From the NCBI GenBank assembly GCA_009693115.1, contig SHXW01000018.1, positions 1 to 53,504 on the forward strand: a stretch of DNA of 53,504 bases, in the 5' to 3' direction. Numbering within the stretch: position 1 is the first letter of the stretch; each line of letters opens with the position of its first letter. The notes beneath the pieces were generated by a model. It saw only the letters and a list, made by a program, of their open reading frames with translations. It had not been told where the DNA came from and did not search any database. Made by a program: the position numbers and the translations under genes. Positions 16,302 to 25,530 of this stretch are shown piece after piece. Source of the DNA: Dehalococcoidia bacterium. Its GTDB lineage: Bacteria; Chloroflexota; Dehalococcoidia; Lucifugimonadales; Lucifugimonadaceae.

Positions 16302-17492
16302 ATGACCAGTTATCTCACACACCTCGAATGCACGTACTGCGGCGCGAAACACGATGCCGACCGCCCCATACGTACGTGTCCGAAGTGCGGCAAGGTGCTT
16401 TACGCCCGGTACGACCTCGAAACCGCGAGCCTCGTCCTGAAGCGGGAGCATCTCGCCGGGCGTCCCGCGAACATGTGGCGCTACGCCGAGGTCATGCCTG
16501 TCCGCAGTCCTGAGAACGTGGTCACGTTGGGCGAGGGCTTCACTCCGCTGATGAAGGTTGAGCGGCTGGGGCGGAAATTCGGCTTCGGCAACCTTTACAT
16601 CAAGGATGAGGGTGTGAACCCCACCGGCTCATTCAAAGCGCGCGGGCTTTCGGCAGCCGTGTCCAGGGCCAAAGAGCTTGGGCTGACCAGGCTCACCATG
16701 CCCTCTGCGGGCAATGCCGCCGGGGCCATGTCCGCTTACTGCGCCGCCGCGGGCATGGTGGCCAATGTATTCATGCCTCGGGACGCGCCTGAAGCGAACC
16801 AGGTGGAATGCCGTGCCTACGGAGCAAACCTGACTCTGGTGGACGGGTTCATTACTGACGCTGGCAAACTCTCCGCGGTTGCCGCCGCAGAACACGGGCT
16901 CTTCGATGTTTCCACGCTGCGCGAGCCTTACCGTGCCGAGGGCAAGAAAACGATGGGGTACGAGATCGCTGAGCAGATGGCGTGGTCGCTGCCTGACGTG
17001 ATCGTGTACCCCACGGGCGGCGGTACGGGCATCGTGGGGATCTGGAAGGCTTTCGATGAGATGGAGCAGATGGGCTGGCTCCCCCGCGGTGTGAAGCGTC
17101 CGCGCATGATCTGCGTGCAGGCCGAGGGCTGCGCTCCGCTCGTTGCCGCGTTCATTGCTGGTAAAGAACATGCAGAGACCGTCGTCAGGCCACACACGAT
17201 CGCCTCGGGACTTCGTGTGCCCGCGGCGATAGGCGACTATTTGGTTCTGCGTGTCGTCCGGGAGAGCGGGGGGACGGCGTTGACCGTTACTGATGACGAG
17301 ATGATCGCAGCTGTGCGGGAGATGGCCGATCTCTCAGGGGTGTTCGCTGCGCCGGAGGGCGGGGCAACACTTGCAGGCCTGAAAAAACTCAGCGAGCAAG
17401 GCCTCGTCCAGAGCGATGAACGTATCGTCCTGCTCAACACAGGCTCGGCGCTGAAGTATATGGACGTGCTGGGCCCGGCCTTCGGGGCTTAG
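16302..17492 (+). CDS. thrC: Threonine synthase-like PLP enzyme with N-terminal zinc ribbon
   Basis: This 396-residue fold-type II PLP enzyme has an N-terminal zinc ribbon (C10-x2-C13 ... C26-x2-C29), the PLP lysine K112 in NPTGSFKARG, the phosphate-binding loop PSAGNAAGA, and the C-terminal NTGSALKY. Threonine synthase converts O-phosphohomoserine to threonine. The zinc ribbon and the length of about 400 residues are typical of the bacterial and archaeal short form. Threonine synthase paralogues sometimes have other substrates, such as phospho-sugars or cysteate, and no threonine-pathway genes flank it, so the exact substrate rests on family similarity. It is convergent with the GNAT gene downstream. 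Confidence 0.85.
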   Translation: MTSYLTHLECTYCGAKHDADRPIRTCPKCGKVLYARYDLETASLVLKREHLAGRPANMWRYAEVMPVRSPENVVTLGEGFTPLMKVERLGRKFGFGNLYIKDEGVNPTGSFKARGLSAAVSRAKELGLTRLTMPSAGNAAGAMSAYCAAAGMVANVFMPRDAPEANQVECRAYGANLTLVDGFITDAGKLSAVAAAEHGLFDVSTLREPYRAEGKKTMGYEIAEQMAWSLPDVIVYPTGGGTGIVGIWKAFDEMEQMGWLPRGVKRPRMICVQAEGCAPLVAAFIAGKEHAETVVRPHTIASGLRVPAAIGDYLVLRVVRESGGTALTVTDDEMIAAVREMADLSGVFAAPEGGATLAGLKKLSEQGLVQSDERIVLLNTGSALKYMDVLGPAFGA

Positions 17493-17516
17493 ATAGCAAC
17501 CTTCGGCAGGCGATCG

Positions 17517-17533
17517 CTCTCCCGAATGGAGAG
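17517..17533. terminator. Short palindrome between convergent genes
   Basis: CTCTCC-CGAAT-GGAGAG forms a 6-bp stem between the stops of thrC and the convergent acetyltransferase. It is a short form of the dispersed CTCTCCC/GGGAGAG repeat and may act as a weak terminator. There is no T-run. Confidence 0.4.
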
Positions 17534-17549
17534 TGGATTGCGGGCAGAT

Positions 17550-18185
17550 CTATACTTTCGGCGCGTCCGATGTCACGACGTGCGAGGAGACTCCGTCGGG
17601 GTAGATGTGGTGGAACTCGTCCTTCAGGATGCCCATGACGAACGAGTCGTGGCGTGCGCCGGCGTGCGCGCGGCTCTTACGTAGTGTCCCCTCGTGTTTG
17701 AAACCCAGGTGCTCGAACATGTTCCGCGCCGCGGGGTTGTATGTCGGCACGTCCACCCAGACCCGGTGCAGATCCAGGTGGTCAAATGCATGTTCGAGCA
17801 GGGCGAGGGTAGCGGCCGTGCCGTAGCCGTGGTGCCAGAGGTCCTTGTTGCCAATCAGGACGGATAAGTGGGCGTCACCCATCGGGGCGTCGATTGCCAG
17901 GTGTCCTTCACCGATGTGCTCGCCTGATTTCGAATAGACGGAGAAGATGTCCCTGTGGTGCTCATGGTGGGGCTGGCTCTGACTATGGTGAGTCTTCCCG
18001 AATACCACGTCCCATTCAGCCTGCGAGGCGTGGAGCATCTTTTTAGGGTCGTAGCCCAGGTGTACGGGGTCGCCGTATGTGTACCGGCCGAACCACGCTT
18101 CGGCCACCGCGGGGTCTGCAAGCCAGACCGCCAACCGGGCGACGTCGTCGCGGTTCACGGGCTTGAGTTCAACCTGTGCGGGCAT
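17550..18185 (-). CDS. GNAT-family N-acetyltransferase
   Basis: This 211-residue protein carries an acetyl-CoA-dependent GNAT fold of the RimJ/RimL type. The acetyl-CoA loop is visible as DLWHHGYGTAATLALLEHAF, followed by LHRVWVDVPTYNPAARNMF and the FEHLGFKHEGTLR strand. ATG 18185 follows GGAGG at a good spacing. The acceptor could be a protein N-terminus, an amino sugar or a drug-like amine; nothing nearby decides this. A His-rich stretch (THHSQSQPHHEHHRD, about 80-95) lies within the N-terminal half and is unusual for the family. It is convergent with thrC and divergent from the alcohol dehydrogenase. Confidence 0.82.
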   Translation of the reverse strand: MPAQVELKPVNRDDVARLAVWLADPAVAEAWFGRYTYGDPVHLGYDPKKMLHASQAEWDVVFGKTHHSQSQPHHEHHRDIFSVYSKSGEHIGEGHLAIDAPMGDAHLSVLIGNKDLWHHGYGTAATLALLEHAFDHLDLHRVWVDVPTYNPAARNMFEHLGFKHEGTLRKSRAHAGARHDSFVMGILKDEFHHIYPDGVSSHVVTSDAPKV

Positions 18186-18503
18186 GGCGGCCTCCGTTCG
18201 TGTAACACGGTGGGAAATTGGCGGCAGTATATCGGAACTCGGCCCCAGATTGGTCTGGAGGGACGGAATGTGTGGTCGCTGAAGCCCGTGAAGGAGGCCC
18301 TTCGCTCCGTACCGGATGACACATGGTCCCTCGACCATTCAGCCATGCTCAGGGCATTCAGGCTGACCGATTACTCCTCGCCGTGTTCGGAATGACACAG
18401 CGGGCGCTCCGCCATATCATGCGGCAAGCCGCCAACGATGAAACGCGCGGCCCGCCCTGAGTCTTAATGCGGGACGTTTGTTCTTCCTGCAGGAGCACGA
18501 TCC
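18186..18503. other. Divergent intergenic region with decayed repeat
   Basis: This gap of about 320 bases separates the divergent acetyltransferase and alcohol dehydrogenase genes and must hold both promoters. I cannot pick convincing -35/-10 pairs. Positions 18382-18400 (TGTTCGGAATGACACAGCG) match the end of a decayed dispersed element also hinted at near 8098 and 11140. No RNA gene is visible. Confidence 0.4.
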
Positions 18504-19607
18504 TTGAAAGCAGCGGTCCTTTACGAGCCGAAAACACGGATGCCCATCGTTGAGCTTAAGCAGCAGGCGCCACGGTCGGGTGAGGTCCTTGTTCGAATTG
18601 GCGCGGCGGGTGTCTGTGCGAGCGACCATCACGTCATAATCGGCACGGCCAAGTTCCCGCTCCCAATCGTTCTGGGACACGAGGGCGCGGGCATGATCGA
18701 AGCCGTTGGAGAGAATGTCACGTCGGTCAAGCCCGGCCAGCGCGTCGTGCTGTCGTTCGTCCCTAGTTGCGGGTTTTGCCGGTCCTGCCGGTCAGGCATG
18801 GGGCAGCTTTGCGATACACACCGGGCCACGGGCCCGCGTCAGTTTGACGGCACGACCCGCCTCATGGACCCGCAGGGCAAGGAAGTGTTCCAGTACACAA
18901 AGATGGGAGTCTTCGGTGAGGCGATCGTCACGGCCCAGCAGGCGTGCTACCCATTGCCTGATGACGTGCCGATGGATGTGGCGGCCCTCATAGGCTGTTC
19001 GGTCACGACAGGCGTGGGCGCAGTTATCAACCAACCCAACATTCGGGCGGGCATGACGGTGGCGGTGTTCGGGTGCGGGGGCGTAGGACTGAACGCCCTG
19101 CAGGGTGCGAAGCTGGTCAACGCGTCGAGGATCATCGCGGTGGACGTACACGACCACAAGCTGGAGTTCGCGTACAAGTTCGGCGCGACTGACGTGGTTA
19201 ATGCAAAATCGCAGGATGCCGCAAAGGTCATCAGGGACTTGACAGGAGGGGGTGTGGACTTCGCTTTCGACACGTTCGGATCGGCCCGCACATCAGTGGC
19301 GGCCTATGACTCGACGCGCAAGACGGGCACCACGGTGGTGGTGGGCCTGGCGCCTGACGGCGAGAAGGCGCCATTTGACCTCGTGGACATGGTGCGGAAC
19401 CAGAAGAGCGTGGTGGGGAGCTACTACTCGTCCATCAGCCCGCACGAGTCATTCCGTACGGTCCTGGACTTTTACCGCAAAGGTCGGCTGGACGTCGGCT
19501 CGATGATTGTGCGCCGGTACTCACTTGACCAGATCAACGAGGGCTTCGACGATCTTGCCCGCGGCGAAGATGGCCGCGGCGTGGTCGTGTTCCGGGGGGT
19601 TAGCTAG
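18504..19607 (+). CDS. Zinc-dependent alcohol dehydrogenase, class III-like
   Basis: This 367-residue medium-chain dehydrogenase begins at TTG 18504, preceded by AGGAG. Catalytic zinc ligands C38 and H59 (GHEGAG) and the structural-zinc quartet C89, C92, C95, C103 are all present. The NAD-binding Rossmann signature is VFGCGGVGLNALQGA, and an acidic residue (IIAVDVHD) favours NAD over NADP. Overall it resembles the class III group (S-hydroxymethylglutathione, mycothiol-dependent or aryl-alcohol dehydrogenases). It lacks the exact substrate-binding set that would name the thiol. It oxidises an alcohol or hemithioacetal in the cytosol. It is monocistronic, with a 214-base gap before nuoA. Confidence 0.85.
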   Translation: MKAAVLYEPKTRMPIVELKQQAPRSGEVLVRIGAAGVCASDHHVIIGTAKFPLPIVLGHEGAGMIEAVGENVTSVKPGQRVVLSFVPSCGFCRSCRSGMGQLCDTHRATGPRQFDGTTRLMDPQGKEVFQYTKMGVFGEAIVTAQQACYPLPDDVPMDVAALIGCSVTTGVGAVINQPNIRAGMTVAVFGCGGVGLNALQGAKLVNASRIIAVDVHDHKLEFAYKFGATDVVNAKSQDAAKVIRDLTGGGVDFAFDTFGSARTSVAAYDSTRKTGTTVVVGLAPDGEKAPFDLVDMVRNQKSVVGSYYSSISPHESFRTVLDFYRKGRLDVGSMIVRRYSLDQINEGFDDLARGEDGRGVVVFRGVS

Positions 19608-19821
19608 GGCACGGGGGACTGAATCTCGGGTGCAGATCCAGATCAAACCCCTCGCCTCAGATTCGTTCGTTAAAGATTTCACTTGCCGCTCCATGGGGCT
19701 GATGCTATCCTCCGCGGCGGGCCGGTCTTTCATCACAGGCCGAACTTGTTGACCTGAACCTCTCCCTCTCCGGAAACCGCGGTTACGGTAGGCAGGGTCG
19801 GAGGGTGGGCGTTAAAGCACA

Positions 19822-20214
19822 ATGCAGGACTACTTCCGCCAGTACGGGCTGCTGGTCATATTCGTCGCGATAGCCATCGGCATGCCCATAGGGATGCTGT
19901 CGCTATCGCTCCTCGCCCAACGGTTCAAAGTGCGACCGAGCCGGTCCAGTGAAGTAAAACGCGCGGCTTATGAATCCGGCATGCCGCCGATGAGCCCGAA
20001 GCCGACTCTGTTTAACATCCGCTACTACCAGTACGCCCTGCTCTTTGTCGTGTTCGACGTTGAGACGGTGTTCCTCTATCCATGGGCCGTAAAGTATGGT
20101 GTGATGACGCAGCAGTTCGGCCTCGTGGCGCTGGGCGCCATGTTGGTGTTCCTGGGCGTTCTGACGGTGCCTTACCTATATGCATGGCGCAAGCGTGCGC
20201 TGGAGTGGCAGTGA
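19822..20214 (+). CDS. nuoA: NADH-quinone oxidoreductase subunit A
   Basis: This 130-residue membrane subunit of complex I has three predicted transmembrane helices (about 8-31, 70-92 and 98-120). Family signatures are AAYESGMPP, a variant of the usual YECG motif, and [26 protein letters not shown], split here over the loop and second helix. It helps form the quinone-site loop with NuoD and NuoH. It is the first gene of a long plus-strand complex I operon; its stop overlaps the nuoB start by one base (TGATG). The upstream gap of about 210 bases holds the operon promoter, but I could not place it convincingly. Confidence 0.95.
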   Translation: MQDYFRQYGLLVIFVAIAIGMPIGMLSLSLLAQRFKVRPSRSSEVKRAAYESGMPPMSPKPTLFNIRYYQYALLFVVFDVETVFLYPWAVKYGVMTQQFGLVALGAMLVFLGVLTVPYLYAWRKRALEWQ

Positions 20215-20933
20215 TGACGGGCCCCATTGATCGCCTTGGCAGTCTCTCGGCGGGCATTCCCGGCGCAGGCGCGCAGATGCCGGACGCGCGTGATCTCATA
20301 CGTACTCATCAGAAGTCAGCCGTCAACTGGCGGCCCGGTGTGCCGCTGCAGAATGTGACATGGGACCTCGACCGCGAAGAAGGCGCAGAAATCAATCTTA
20401 TGAAGGCGGCGAGGGTAGGGCCGTACCCGGAGCCGATCGTTGAAGTGCCATCCGACCTGTCGCGCAACATAGTGGTCACGGGTGTGGACTCCCTCGTGAA
20501 CTGGGCGAGAAAGTCGTCGATGTTCCCGCTCCAGTTCGGCCTCGCCTGCTGCGTGTTCGAAATGATTGCCACAGCGATGGCTCGGTTCGACATCTCGCGC
20601 TTCGGGATGGAGGCCTTCAGGGCCACGCCTCGACAGGCGGACCTGATGATCGTGGCGGGGACGGTGACGTGGAAGATGGCCGTGCCCCTGCGCAGGCTGT
20701 ACGACCAGATGTCGGAGCCGCGCTGGGTCATCTCGATGGGCGTTTGTGCCACAAGCGGCGGTCCGTATTTCCAGTCCTACTCTGTGGTTCCCGGCGTGAA
20801 CCATATCGTGCCCGTTGACGTCTACGTGCCGGGCTGCCCGCCAAGGCCGGACGCGCTCCTTTACGGGATCATGCAGCTCCACGAGAAGGTGAAGCGCTAC
20901 CGCCTGAACGCCACCGCGGCAGGTACGCAGTGA
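20214..20933 (+). CDS. nuoB: NADH-quinone oxidoreductase subunit B
   Basis: This 239-residue protein carries the terminal [4Fe-4S] cluster N2 of complex I. Ligands C112-C113 (ACCVFEM), C178 (GVCATSGG) and C208 (VPGCPPRPD) are all present. The N-terminus is about 60-80 residues longer than the minimal NuoB, including a hydrophilic stretch with [11 protein letters not shown] before the conserved [16 protein letters not shown]. The ATG at 20214 overlaps the nuoA stop, making translational coupling likely. Earlier in-frame codons would run back into nuoA and are not used. It passes electrons to quinone at the interface with NuoD. Confidence 0.95.
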   Translation: MTGPIDRLGSLSAGIPGAGAQMPDARDLIRTHQKSAVNWRPGVPLQNVTWDLDREEGAEINLMKAARVGPYPEPIVEVPSDLSRNIVVTGVDSLVNWARKSSMFPLQFGLACCVFEMIATAMARFDISRFGMEAFRATPRQADLMIVAGTVTWKMAVPLRRLYDQMSEPRWVISMGVCATSGGPYFQSYSVVPGVNHIVPVDVYVPGCPPRPDALLYGIMQLHEKVKRYRLNATAAGTQ

Positions 20934-21445
20934 CCCGGCCGTGGAGCGGTGAGGAGTTGGCGGTTGCCATACGTGCATTCGCGCCGGGGGCAGTCGCCAG
21001 CCACTATCGGGACTCGGTCTGGGTAGAGCCGACTGAGTGGCTCGCTCTCGCAACTGCTCTGCGCGACCGGCGGGAGTTCACTTTCGACCTTCTGAACTCG
21101 ATTTCAGCAGTGGATTACATCGGATACTTCGAGGTTGTGTACCACCTGACGTCACTGCGACAGAACCGCAGCGCTGTGGTCAAAGTGAAATGCGGAGAAG
21201 GCCGTAAGGATCCCATCGTGCCGAGCGTGGTGTCGGTATGGCGGACGGCTGACTTGCAAGAGCGGGAGGCCTATGACCTCATGGGCATCCGCTTCGAGGG
21301 CCACCCGAATTTGAAGCGGATCATGCTCTGGGAAGGGTTCCCGGGGCATCCACTGCGGAAGGACTTTGTGACTTACGACCAGTCCGTCGTGCCGCTTGAG
21401 GCGCAGCAAGCAGTGGCCGAGCGTAAGGCGCAGGACGGCGCGTGA
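20930..21445 (+). CDS. nuoC: NADH-quinone oxidoreductase subunit C
   Basis: This 171-residue 30-kDa-type subunit starts at GTG 20930, overlapping the nuoB stop by four bases. Signatures are [38 protein letters not shown] and PGHPLRKDF, read here in pieces. It belongs to the peripheral arm and binds NuoB and NuoD without cofactors. NuoC and NuoD are separate genes here, not fused. A gap of about 150 bases follows before nuoD, unusual in an otherwise tight operon; I see no gene in it. Confidence 0.94.
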   Translation: MTRPWSGEELAVAIRAFAPGAVASHYRDSVWVEPTEWLALATALRDRREFTFDLLNSISAVDYIGYFEVVYHLTSLRQNRSAVVKVKCGEGRKDPIVPSVVSVWRTADLQEREAYDLMGIRFEGHPNLKRIMLWEGFPGHPLRKDFVTYDQSVVPLEAQQAVAERKAQDGA

Positions 21446-21595
21446 TTACCCTGGGCAAACCCCTCTCCGAACCGGGTGCGCTTTAGCCGGGGGGCGAGCG
21501 TCAGTCCGGTGGACCAGAACGTTATCGTGTGATCTGGGCACTGATCTTGACATGAAGACTCCTGCCTTCACAGGAATGGCAAAGAAACAATCTAA

Positions 21596-22702
21596 GTGAC
21601 GCTACAGACCGAGCCAATCTCAATAAACTTCGGCCCGCAGCATCCCTCCACGCACGGGGTGTTCAGGATGCGCGTCACATTCGACGGCGAACTGATAGTG
21701 GACGTCGAGCCCGTGTTTGGGTACTTGCACCGCGGCTCGGAAAAACTCGCTGAGGAGCGCACGTATACCCAGGTTGTCACCCTGACCGACCGTATGGACT
21801 ATGTGGCCTCGATGACCAACAACCAGGCCTACATCCTCTCGGTAGAGAAGCTCGCTGGGATCGTGCCGGAGCCCCGCGGCGTGTGGCTCCGCATGATCGC
21901 GGCCGAGCTACAGCGCATCGCCAGCCACCTCGTCGCTACGGGATTCCTGATTCAGGATCTAGGCGCGCTCGGCACGCCTCTCATGTACGCCATGAGAGAA
22001 CGCGAAAAGATACTCGACCTTTTCGAGATGATGTGCGGTGCCCGGATTACGAACAGCTACCTGCGCCCCGGCGGTGTCTTCGCTGACGCGCCGGACTACT
22101 TCTGGCAGGCGCTCCGACAGTTCATGGACGACATTCCGGGTCAGGTGGATGAGATGGAGGAGCTCCTGGGTTCCAGCGAGATCATCCTCCAACGCACGAA
22201 GAGCGTGGCCGTCCTGAAGCCGGGTGACATGGTCAACGCCGGGATTACCGGCCCGATGCTGCGTGCAGGAGGCGTGGACTGGGACCTGCGGCACCGCAAC
22301 TCTTACGATTATTACGATCGCGTGCAGTTTGATCGCCCTTTGCACCACGCGAGCGACAACTTCGCGCGGTACTGGGTGCGGATACAGGAGATGCGGGAAA
22401 GCATCAAGATCGTCGAGCAGTGCATCAAGGCCATAGAACCAGGCCCGGTGCGGCCTAAATCAGTGCCCTTTCTCGTCAGGCCCCCAAAAGGCGACTCTTA
22501 TGTGGGCATTGAGTGTCCCAAGGGCGAACTTGGGTTCTATCTGGTAAGCGACGGCGGCGTTTCACCGTACAGGTGCCACGTGCGTGCCCCGTCACTCATG
22601 AATCTGACACTGCTGAAGGAAATGCTCGTTGGGACGTACATGGCGGACATGTTCGTGAGTTTTGGTTCGACTGACATCAACATGGGTGAGGTGGACAGAT
22701 AA
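21596..22702 (+). CDS. nuoD: NADH-quinone oxidoreductase subunit D
   Basis: This 368-residue 49-kDa subunit contributes the quinone-binding pocket. It begins at GTG 21596, giving the family-typical start ISINFGPQHPSTHGVFRM. Further signatures are YLHRGSEKLAEERTYTQ, RIASHLVATGFLIQDLGA and the terminal DINMGEVDR. Hydrogenase-type cysteines are absent, as expected for complex I. It forms the quinone cavity with NuoB. After it lies a 128-base gap with a dispersed repeat, then nuoH. Confidence 0.95.
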   Translation: MTLQTEPISINFGPQHPSTHGVFRMRVTFDGELIVDVEPVFGYLHRGSEKLAEERTYTQVVTLTDRMDYVASMTNNQAYILSVEKLAGIVPEPRGVWLRMIAAELQRIASHLVATGFLIQDLGALGTPLMYAMREREKILDLFEMMCGARITNSYLRPGGVFADAPDYFWQALRQFMDDIPGQVDEMEELLGSSEIILQRTKSVAVLKPGDMVNAGITGPMLRAGGVDWDLRHRNSYDYYDRVQFDRPLHHASDNFARYWVRIQEMRESIKIVEQCIKAIEPGPVRPKSVPFLVRPPKGDSYVGIECPKGELGFYLVSDGGVSPYRCHVRAPSLMNLTLLKEMLVGTYMADMFVSFGSTDINMGEVDR

Positions 22703-22760
22703 TTAGGGTTCCTCCCTCCCAATGGCAGTAGAGATGCGTGGGGGTAGAGGTGTCCATCTG

Positions 22761-22801
22761 CTCACCCCTCTCCATCACCCTCTCCCTTGATCGTGGAGGG
22801 G
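22761..22801. repeat. Dispersed palindromic repeat, inverted copy
   Basis: CTCACCCCTCTCC followed by CACCCTCTCCCTTGATCGTGGAGGGG is the repeat of copy 1 read in the opposite orientation. It lies between nuoD and nuoH within the operon, so it would be transcribed and form a stem in the polycistronic mRNA. Confidence 0.5.
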
Positions 22802-22830
22802 ATGAACGAAACCGATAGATAGAAAGAAAC

Positions 22831-24120
22831 GTGCCAACTTTTCTCGACAACTCATGGTTCCGCAACATCTACTGCAACCTCGTAGAGAACGATAGCGCGC
22901 GCTGCGCGTCCGGCGGCTGGTTCGGCGATGGGATACTCCCGAACAACCTGGCCTGGCTCGCATACACAGTCGCCGCGTTTGTCATCTGCTTCGCCATCCT
23001 CAATGCGTTGCTCGGCTCGGTCATCGTCTACATCTGGGCGTGGCGTCGGGTCTTCGCCCGGTTCCAAAGGCGCTCTGGTCCCAACAGGTGGGGCCCGTTC
23101 GGGATGCTCACCACTGTGGCAGACGCCATAAAGACGATGTTCAAGGAAGATGTGGTACCCGCCGAGGCCGACCGCCTCATCTTCAACATCGCTCCGGTGC
23201 TCATGGTGGTGCCGGTGTTCATGGTCTTCGCCGTAATTCCGTTCGGGGCGGGCACATTTTTTGTTGACCTGAACGTGGGCATCCTCTTCATAATCGCCGT
23301 CACTTCCGGAAGCGTGCTGGCGGTCGTGATGGCTGCTTACGGTTCTGCGAACCGGGTGGCGATCTTCTCCGGCATGCGTTCGGTGGCTCTGTTGATGAGC
23401 TACGAGATCCCAATGGCGATCTCAGTGATAGGCGCCGTCATGGTCGCCGGGTCGCTTTCGCTTGGCAGGATCGTGGAAGCGCAGGACGTGCCATTCATCA
23501 TCGTCATGCCGCTCGGCTTCCTAGTCTTTGCGATTTGCGCGCTGGCGGAATCCAACCAGACGCCGTTCGACATTGCAGAAGCTGAGTCCGAGCTTGGGTC
23601 GGGATACCTGAACGACTATTCCAGCATGAAGTTCGGAATGTTCTATCTGGCGGAATTCGCAGCCGGAATAGCCGCTGCGGCGATTATCACGACCGTGTTC
23701 CTCTCGGGCTGGCGCGGTTGGTGGCCGATACCTTCGCAGTTCTGGTTCTTCGGGAAGATGGGAGCGGTTCTCTTCGGAATGATGTGGATACGCTTCACGT
23801 GGCCGCGGTTGCGCCCAGACCAGGTCATGGGCCTCGCGTGGAAAGGCCTGTTCGAACTCACACTCATCAACCTTCTTTCGACCGGCATCATGGTCGCAGT
23901 GTTCGCAGACGAGGAGGCGCCTGGTGACCTCTTCTCCGCAAACGAGCTATGGATCATGGCTGCGGTGAACTGGGTTGTCTTTGTCGTCTCCATCTGGGCC
24001 ATCGGCAAGGTGCTGGCGCCGAAACCGTACCGGGCGGCGATGCTTGAGGCGCCCGTGCAGTTGTACCCTGTCGGCGTTGACGAGATGCCTGCTGTGAAAG
24101 CAGCGGGGGCAGCGGATTAG
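22831..24120 (+). CDS. nuoH: NADH-quinone oxidoreductase subunit H
   Basis: This 429-residue membrane subunit (eight or nine helices) connects the quinone cavity to the proton-pumping arm. The start is GTG 22831. Signatures are RSGPNRWGPFGMLTTVADAI, the acidic loop AESNQTPFDIAEAESELGSG, and ALLMSYEIPM. The first 25 residues (DNSWFRNIYCNLVENDSARC) are a hydrophilic extension before the first helix. The C-terminal tail of about 30 residues is soluble. Several conserved charged residues of the E-channel are visible in the loop. It is followed by 109 bases without a gene and then nuoI. Confidence 0.94.
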   Translation: MPTFLDNSWFRNIYCNLVENDSARCASGGWFGDGILPNNLAWLAYTVAAFVICFAILNALLGSVIVYIWAWRRVFARFQRRSGPNRWGPFGMLTTVADAIKTMFKEDVVPAEADRLIFNIAPVLMVVPVFMVFAVIPFGAGTFFVDLNVGILFIIAVTSGSVLAVVMAAYGSANRVAIFSGMRSVALLMSYEIPMAISVIGAVMVAGSLSLGRIVEAQDVPFIIVMPLGFLVFAICALAESNQTPFDIAEAESELGSGYLNDYSSMKFGMFYLAEFAAGIAAAAIITTVFLSGWRGWWPIPSQFWFFGKMGAVLFGMMWIRFTWPRLRPDQVMGLAWKGLFELTLINLLSTGIMVAVFADEEAPGDLFSANELWIMAAVNWVVFVVSIWAIGKVLAPKPYRAAMLEAPVQLYPVGVDEMPAVKAAGAAD

Positions 24121-24229
24121 AAGTGCTTCCCCTCAATGGAAGATGGCTTTGGCTGAAGGTTGAAGCCACAGAAAGTGTCCTTTCGCTCTGCTTGGGATTA
24201 CCTGTTCTGTACGAACCACTGGAAGGCAA

Positions 24230-24898
24230 ATGATCGGATTCGGTCTCATAAAAGGCATGCGCGTAACGATGAGGAACTTCCTCCGTTCGCCTGTGACTGA
24301 GCAGTACCCGGATCGCCGCGTCTCGCCAATCGAGGCTGCAAAGATGGCCGGGTTGAATCCGGTCGCGTTCGCCATCAGGAAACCGGCCGAGGCGTTCAAG
24401 GCCGCCACGGGCATGACTTCCGTGCCGGTCAAGGTGAAACAGACGCCCCGCTTCCGCGGCAATGAATTTGCCTGGTACGAGGAGCGTTGCACCGGATGCG
24501 CCAGCTGCGCCAAATACTGCCCGCTTGGCATTATCAAGATCGTCACCCACCCCGGCGGCATAGACGTCCAGGAGGGTGAGAGCTACGCCATTGACGTCTT
24601 TGACATAGACATTGGGCGCTGCATGTTCTGCGGCCTGTGCGTCGAAGCTTGTCCTTATGATGCCTTGCACATGGGGTCCCAATTCGAGCGCAGCAGCTAT
24701 GTACGCGCAGATCTCGTCATCACCGTTGACCAACTCAAGGCCAACATGAAGCGGCCAAGTTCTTGGTTCCGCCCGCAGTTCGAAGGAATGAAGTACAGCC
24801 CGTTCGAGGACAAGGCCATGCCAGAGCACAAGGATGCGGGTCGTCACGAAAAGCCGCTTCCCGGCCAACTCACCGAAAAGTGGGTGAAGGAACGGTGA
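24230..24898 (+). CDS. nuoI: NADH-quinone oxidoreductase subunit I
   Basis: This 222-residue ferredoxin-like subunit has two [4Fe-4S] motifs: C87-x2-C90-x2-C93-x3-C97-P (CTGCASCAKYCP) and C131-x2-C134-x2-C137-x3-C141-P (CMFCGLCVEACP). They hold clusters N6a and N6b, which carry electrons toward N2. GGAAGG precedes ATG 24230. The protein is longer than the common form of about 160-180 residues, with an extra N-terminal stretch (about 28-70) and a hydrophilic C-terminal tail. Its stop overlaps the nuoJ start (GTGA). Confidence 0.95.
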   Translation: MIGFGLIKGMRVTMRNFLRSPVTEQYPDRRVSPIEAAKMAGLNPVAFAIRKPAEAFKAATGMTSVPVKVKQTPRFRGNEFAWYEERCTGCASCAKYCPLGIIKIVTHPGGIDVQEGESYAIDVFDIDIGRCMFCGLCVEACPYDALHMGSQFERSSYVRADLVITVDQLKANMKRPSSWFRPQFEGMKYSPFEDKAMPEHKDAGRHEKPLPGQLTEKWVKER

Positions 24899-25530
24899 AC
24901 CTGTTTGAAGTGTCAGGCTCAACGACGGCCGCCTTCTGGGCCGCGTCTGCATTGGCCATAGGCGCTGCGGTGATGGTCGTAACCGTGAAAAACGTATTCC
25001 GTGCCTCGATTTTCCTGGCGTTTTCGTTCATCGGAGTCGCTGGGCTGTATTTCGTGTTGAGCGCCGAGTTCATCGGCATCGTCCAGATACTTGTCTACGT
25101 GGGCGCTGTGTCGGTTCTCGTGGCTTTCGCTGTCATGCTTGTGCGGGATGTGAGCGGTGGCAACAGGAGCATTGGGAAGCCTGTTGTAGCGCTGGTTATC
25201 GCGGCGCTGGTTGGTGCATCCCTCATATTCGTCGCGTACGAAACCAGTTGGCAACGCATCGATGACATCGCGAATGCGGATGCTGTTGCCGGCCTGGCAG
25301 GGACATATGTCGGGTCTGATGCTCCAGGACTGCCCTCGGGTGAGAGCATCGTGTCTGCGGCGGGCGCGGACGCTCTGGGGGCGCAGAGGGGCGTGTTCGC
25401 AGACACGACAGGAGTGATTGGCACGCTGCTCATCAAGGACTTCCTGCTAGCGTTCGAGATCATAGGCATGGTCCTGACTGCCGCACTCATCGGCGCGCTC
25501 GCGATCATGAGAGAAAGGAGGACAACGTGA
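24895..25530 (+). CDS. nuoJ: NADH-quinone oxidoreductase subunit J
   Basis: This 211-residue membrane subunit starts at GTG 24895, overlapping the nuoI stop by four bases. Five hydrophobic helices are predicted, with the family core FLAFSFIGVAGLYFVLSAEF and IVQILVYVGAVSVLVAFAVM. A non-conserved loop of about 70 residues (DDIANADAVAGL through TTGVIG) separates helices 4 and 5. It is part of the membrane arm near the quinone site. The stop overlaps nuoK (GTGA). Confidence 0.93.
   Translation: MNLFEVSGSTTAAFWAASALAIGAAVMVVTVKNVFRASIFLAFSFIGVAGLYFVLSAEFIGIVQILVYVGAVSVLVAFAVMLVRDVSGGNRSIGKPVVALVIAALVGASLIFVAYETSWQRIDDIANADAVAGLAGTYVGSDAPGLPSGESIVSAAGADALGAQRGVFADTTGVIGTLLIKDFLLAFEIIGMVLTAALIGALAIMRERRTT

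Noticed and set aside
19740-19821. TTGACC near 19747 as -35 of the complex I operon
   Set aside because: No -10-like hexamer at the right distance; the following sequence is GC-rich repeat-like DNA.
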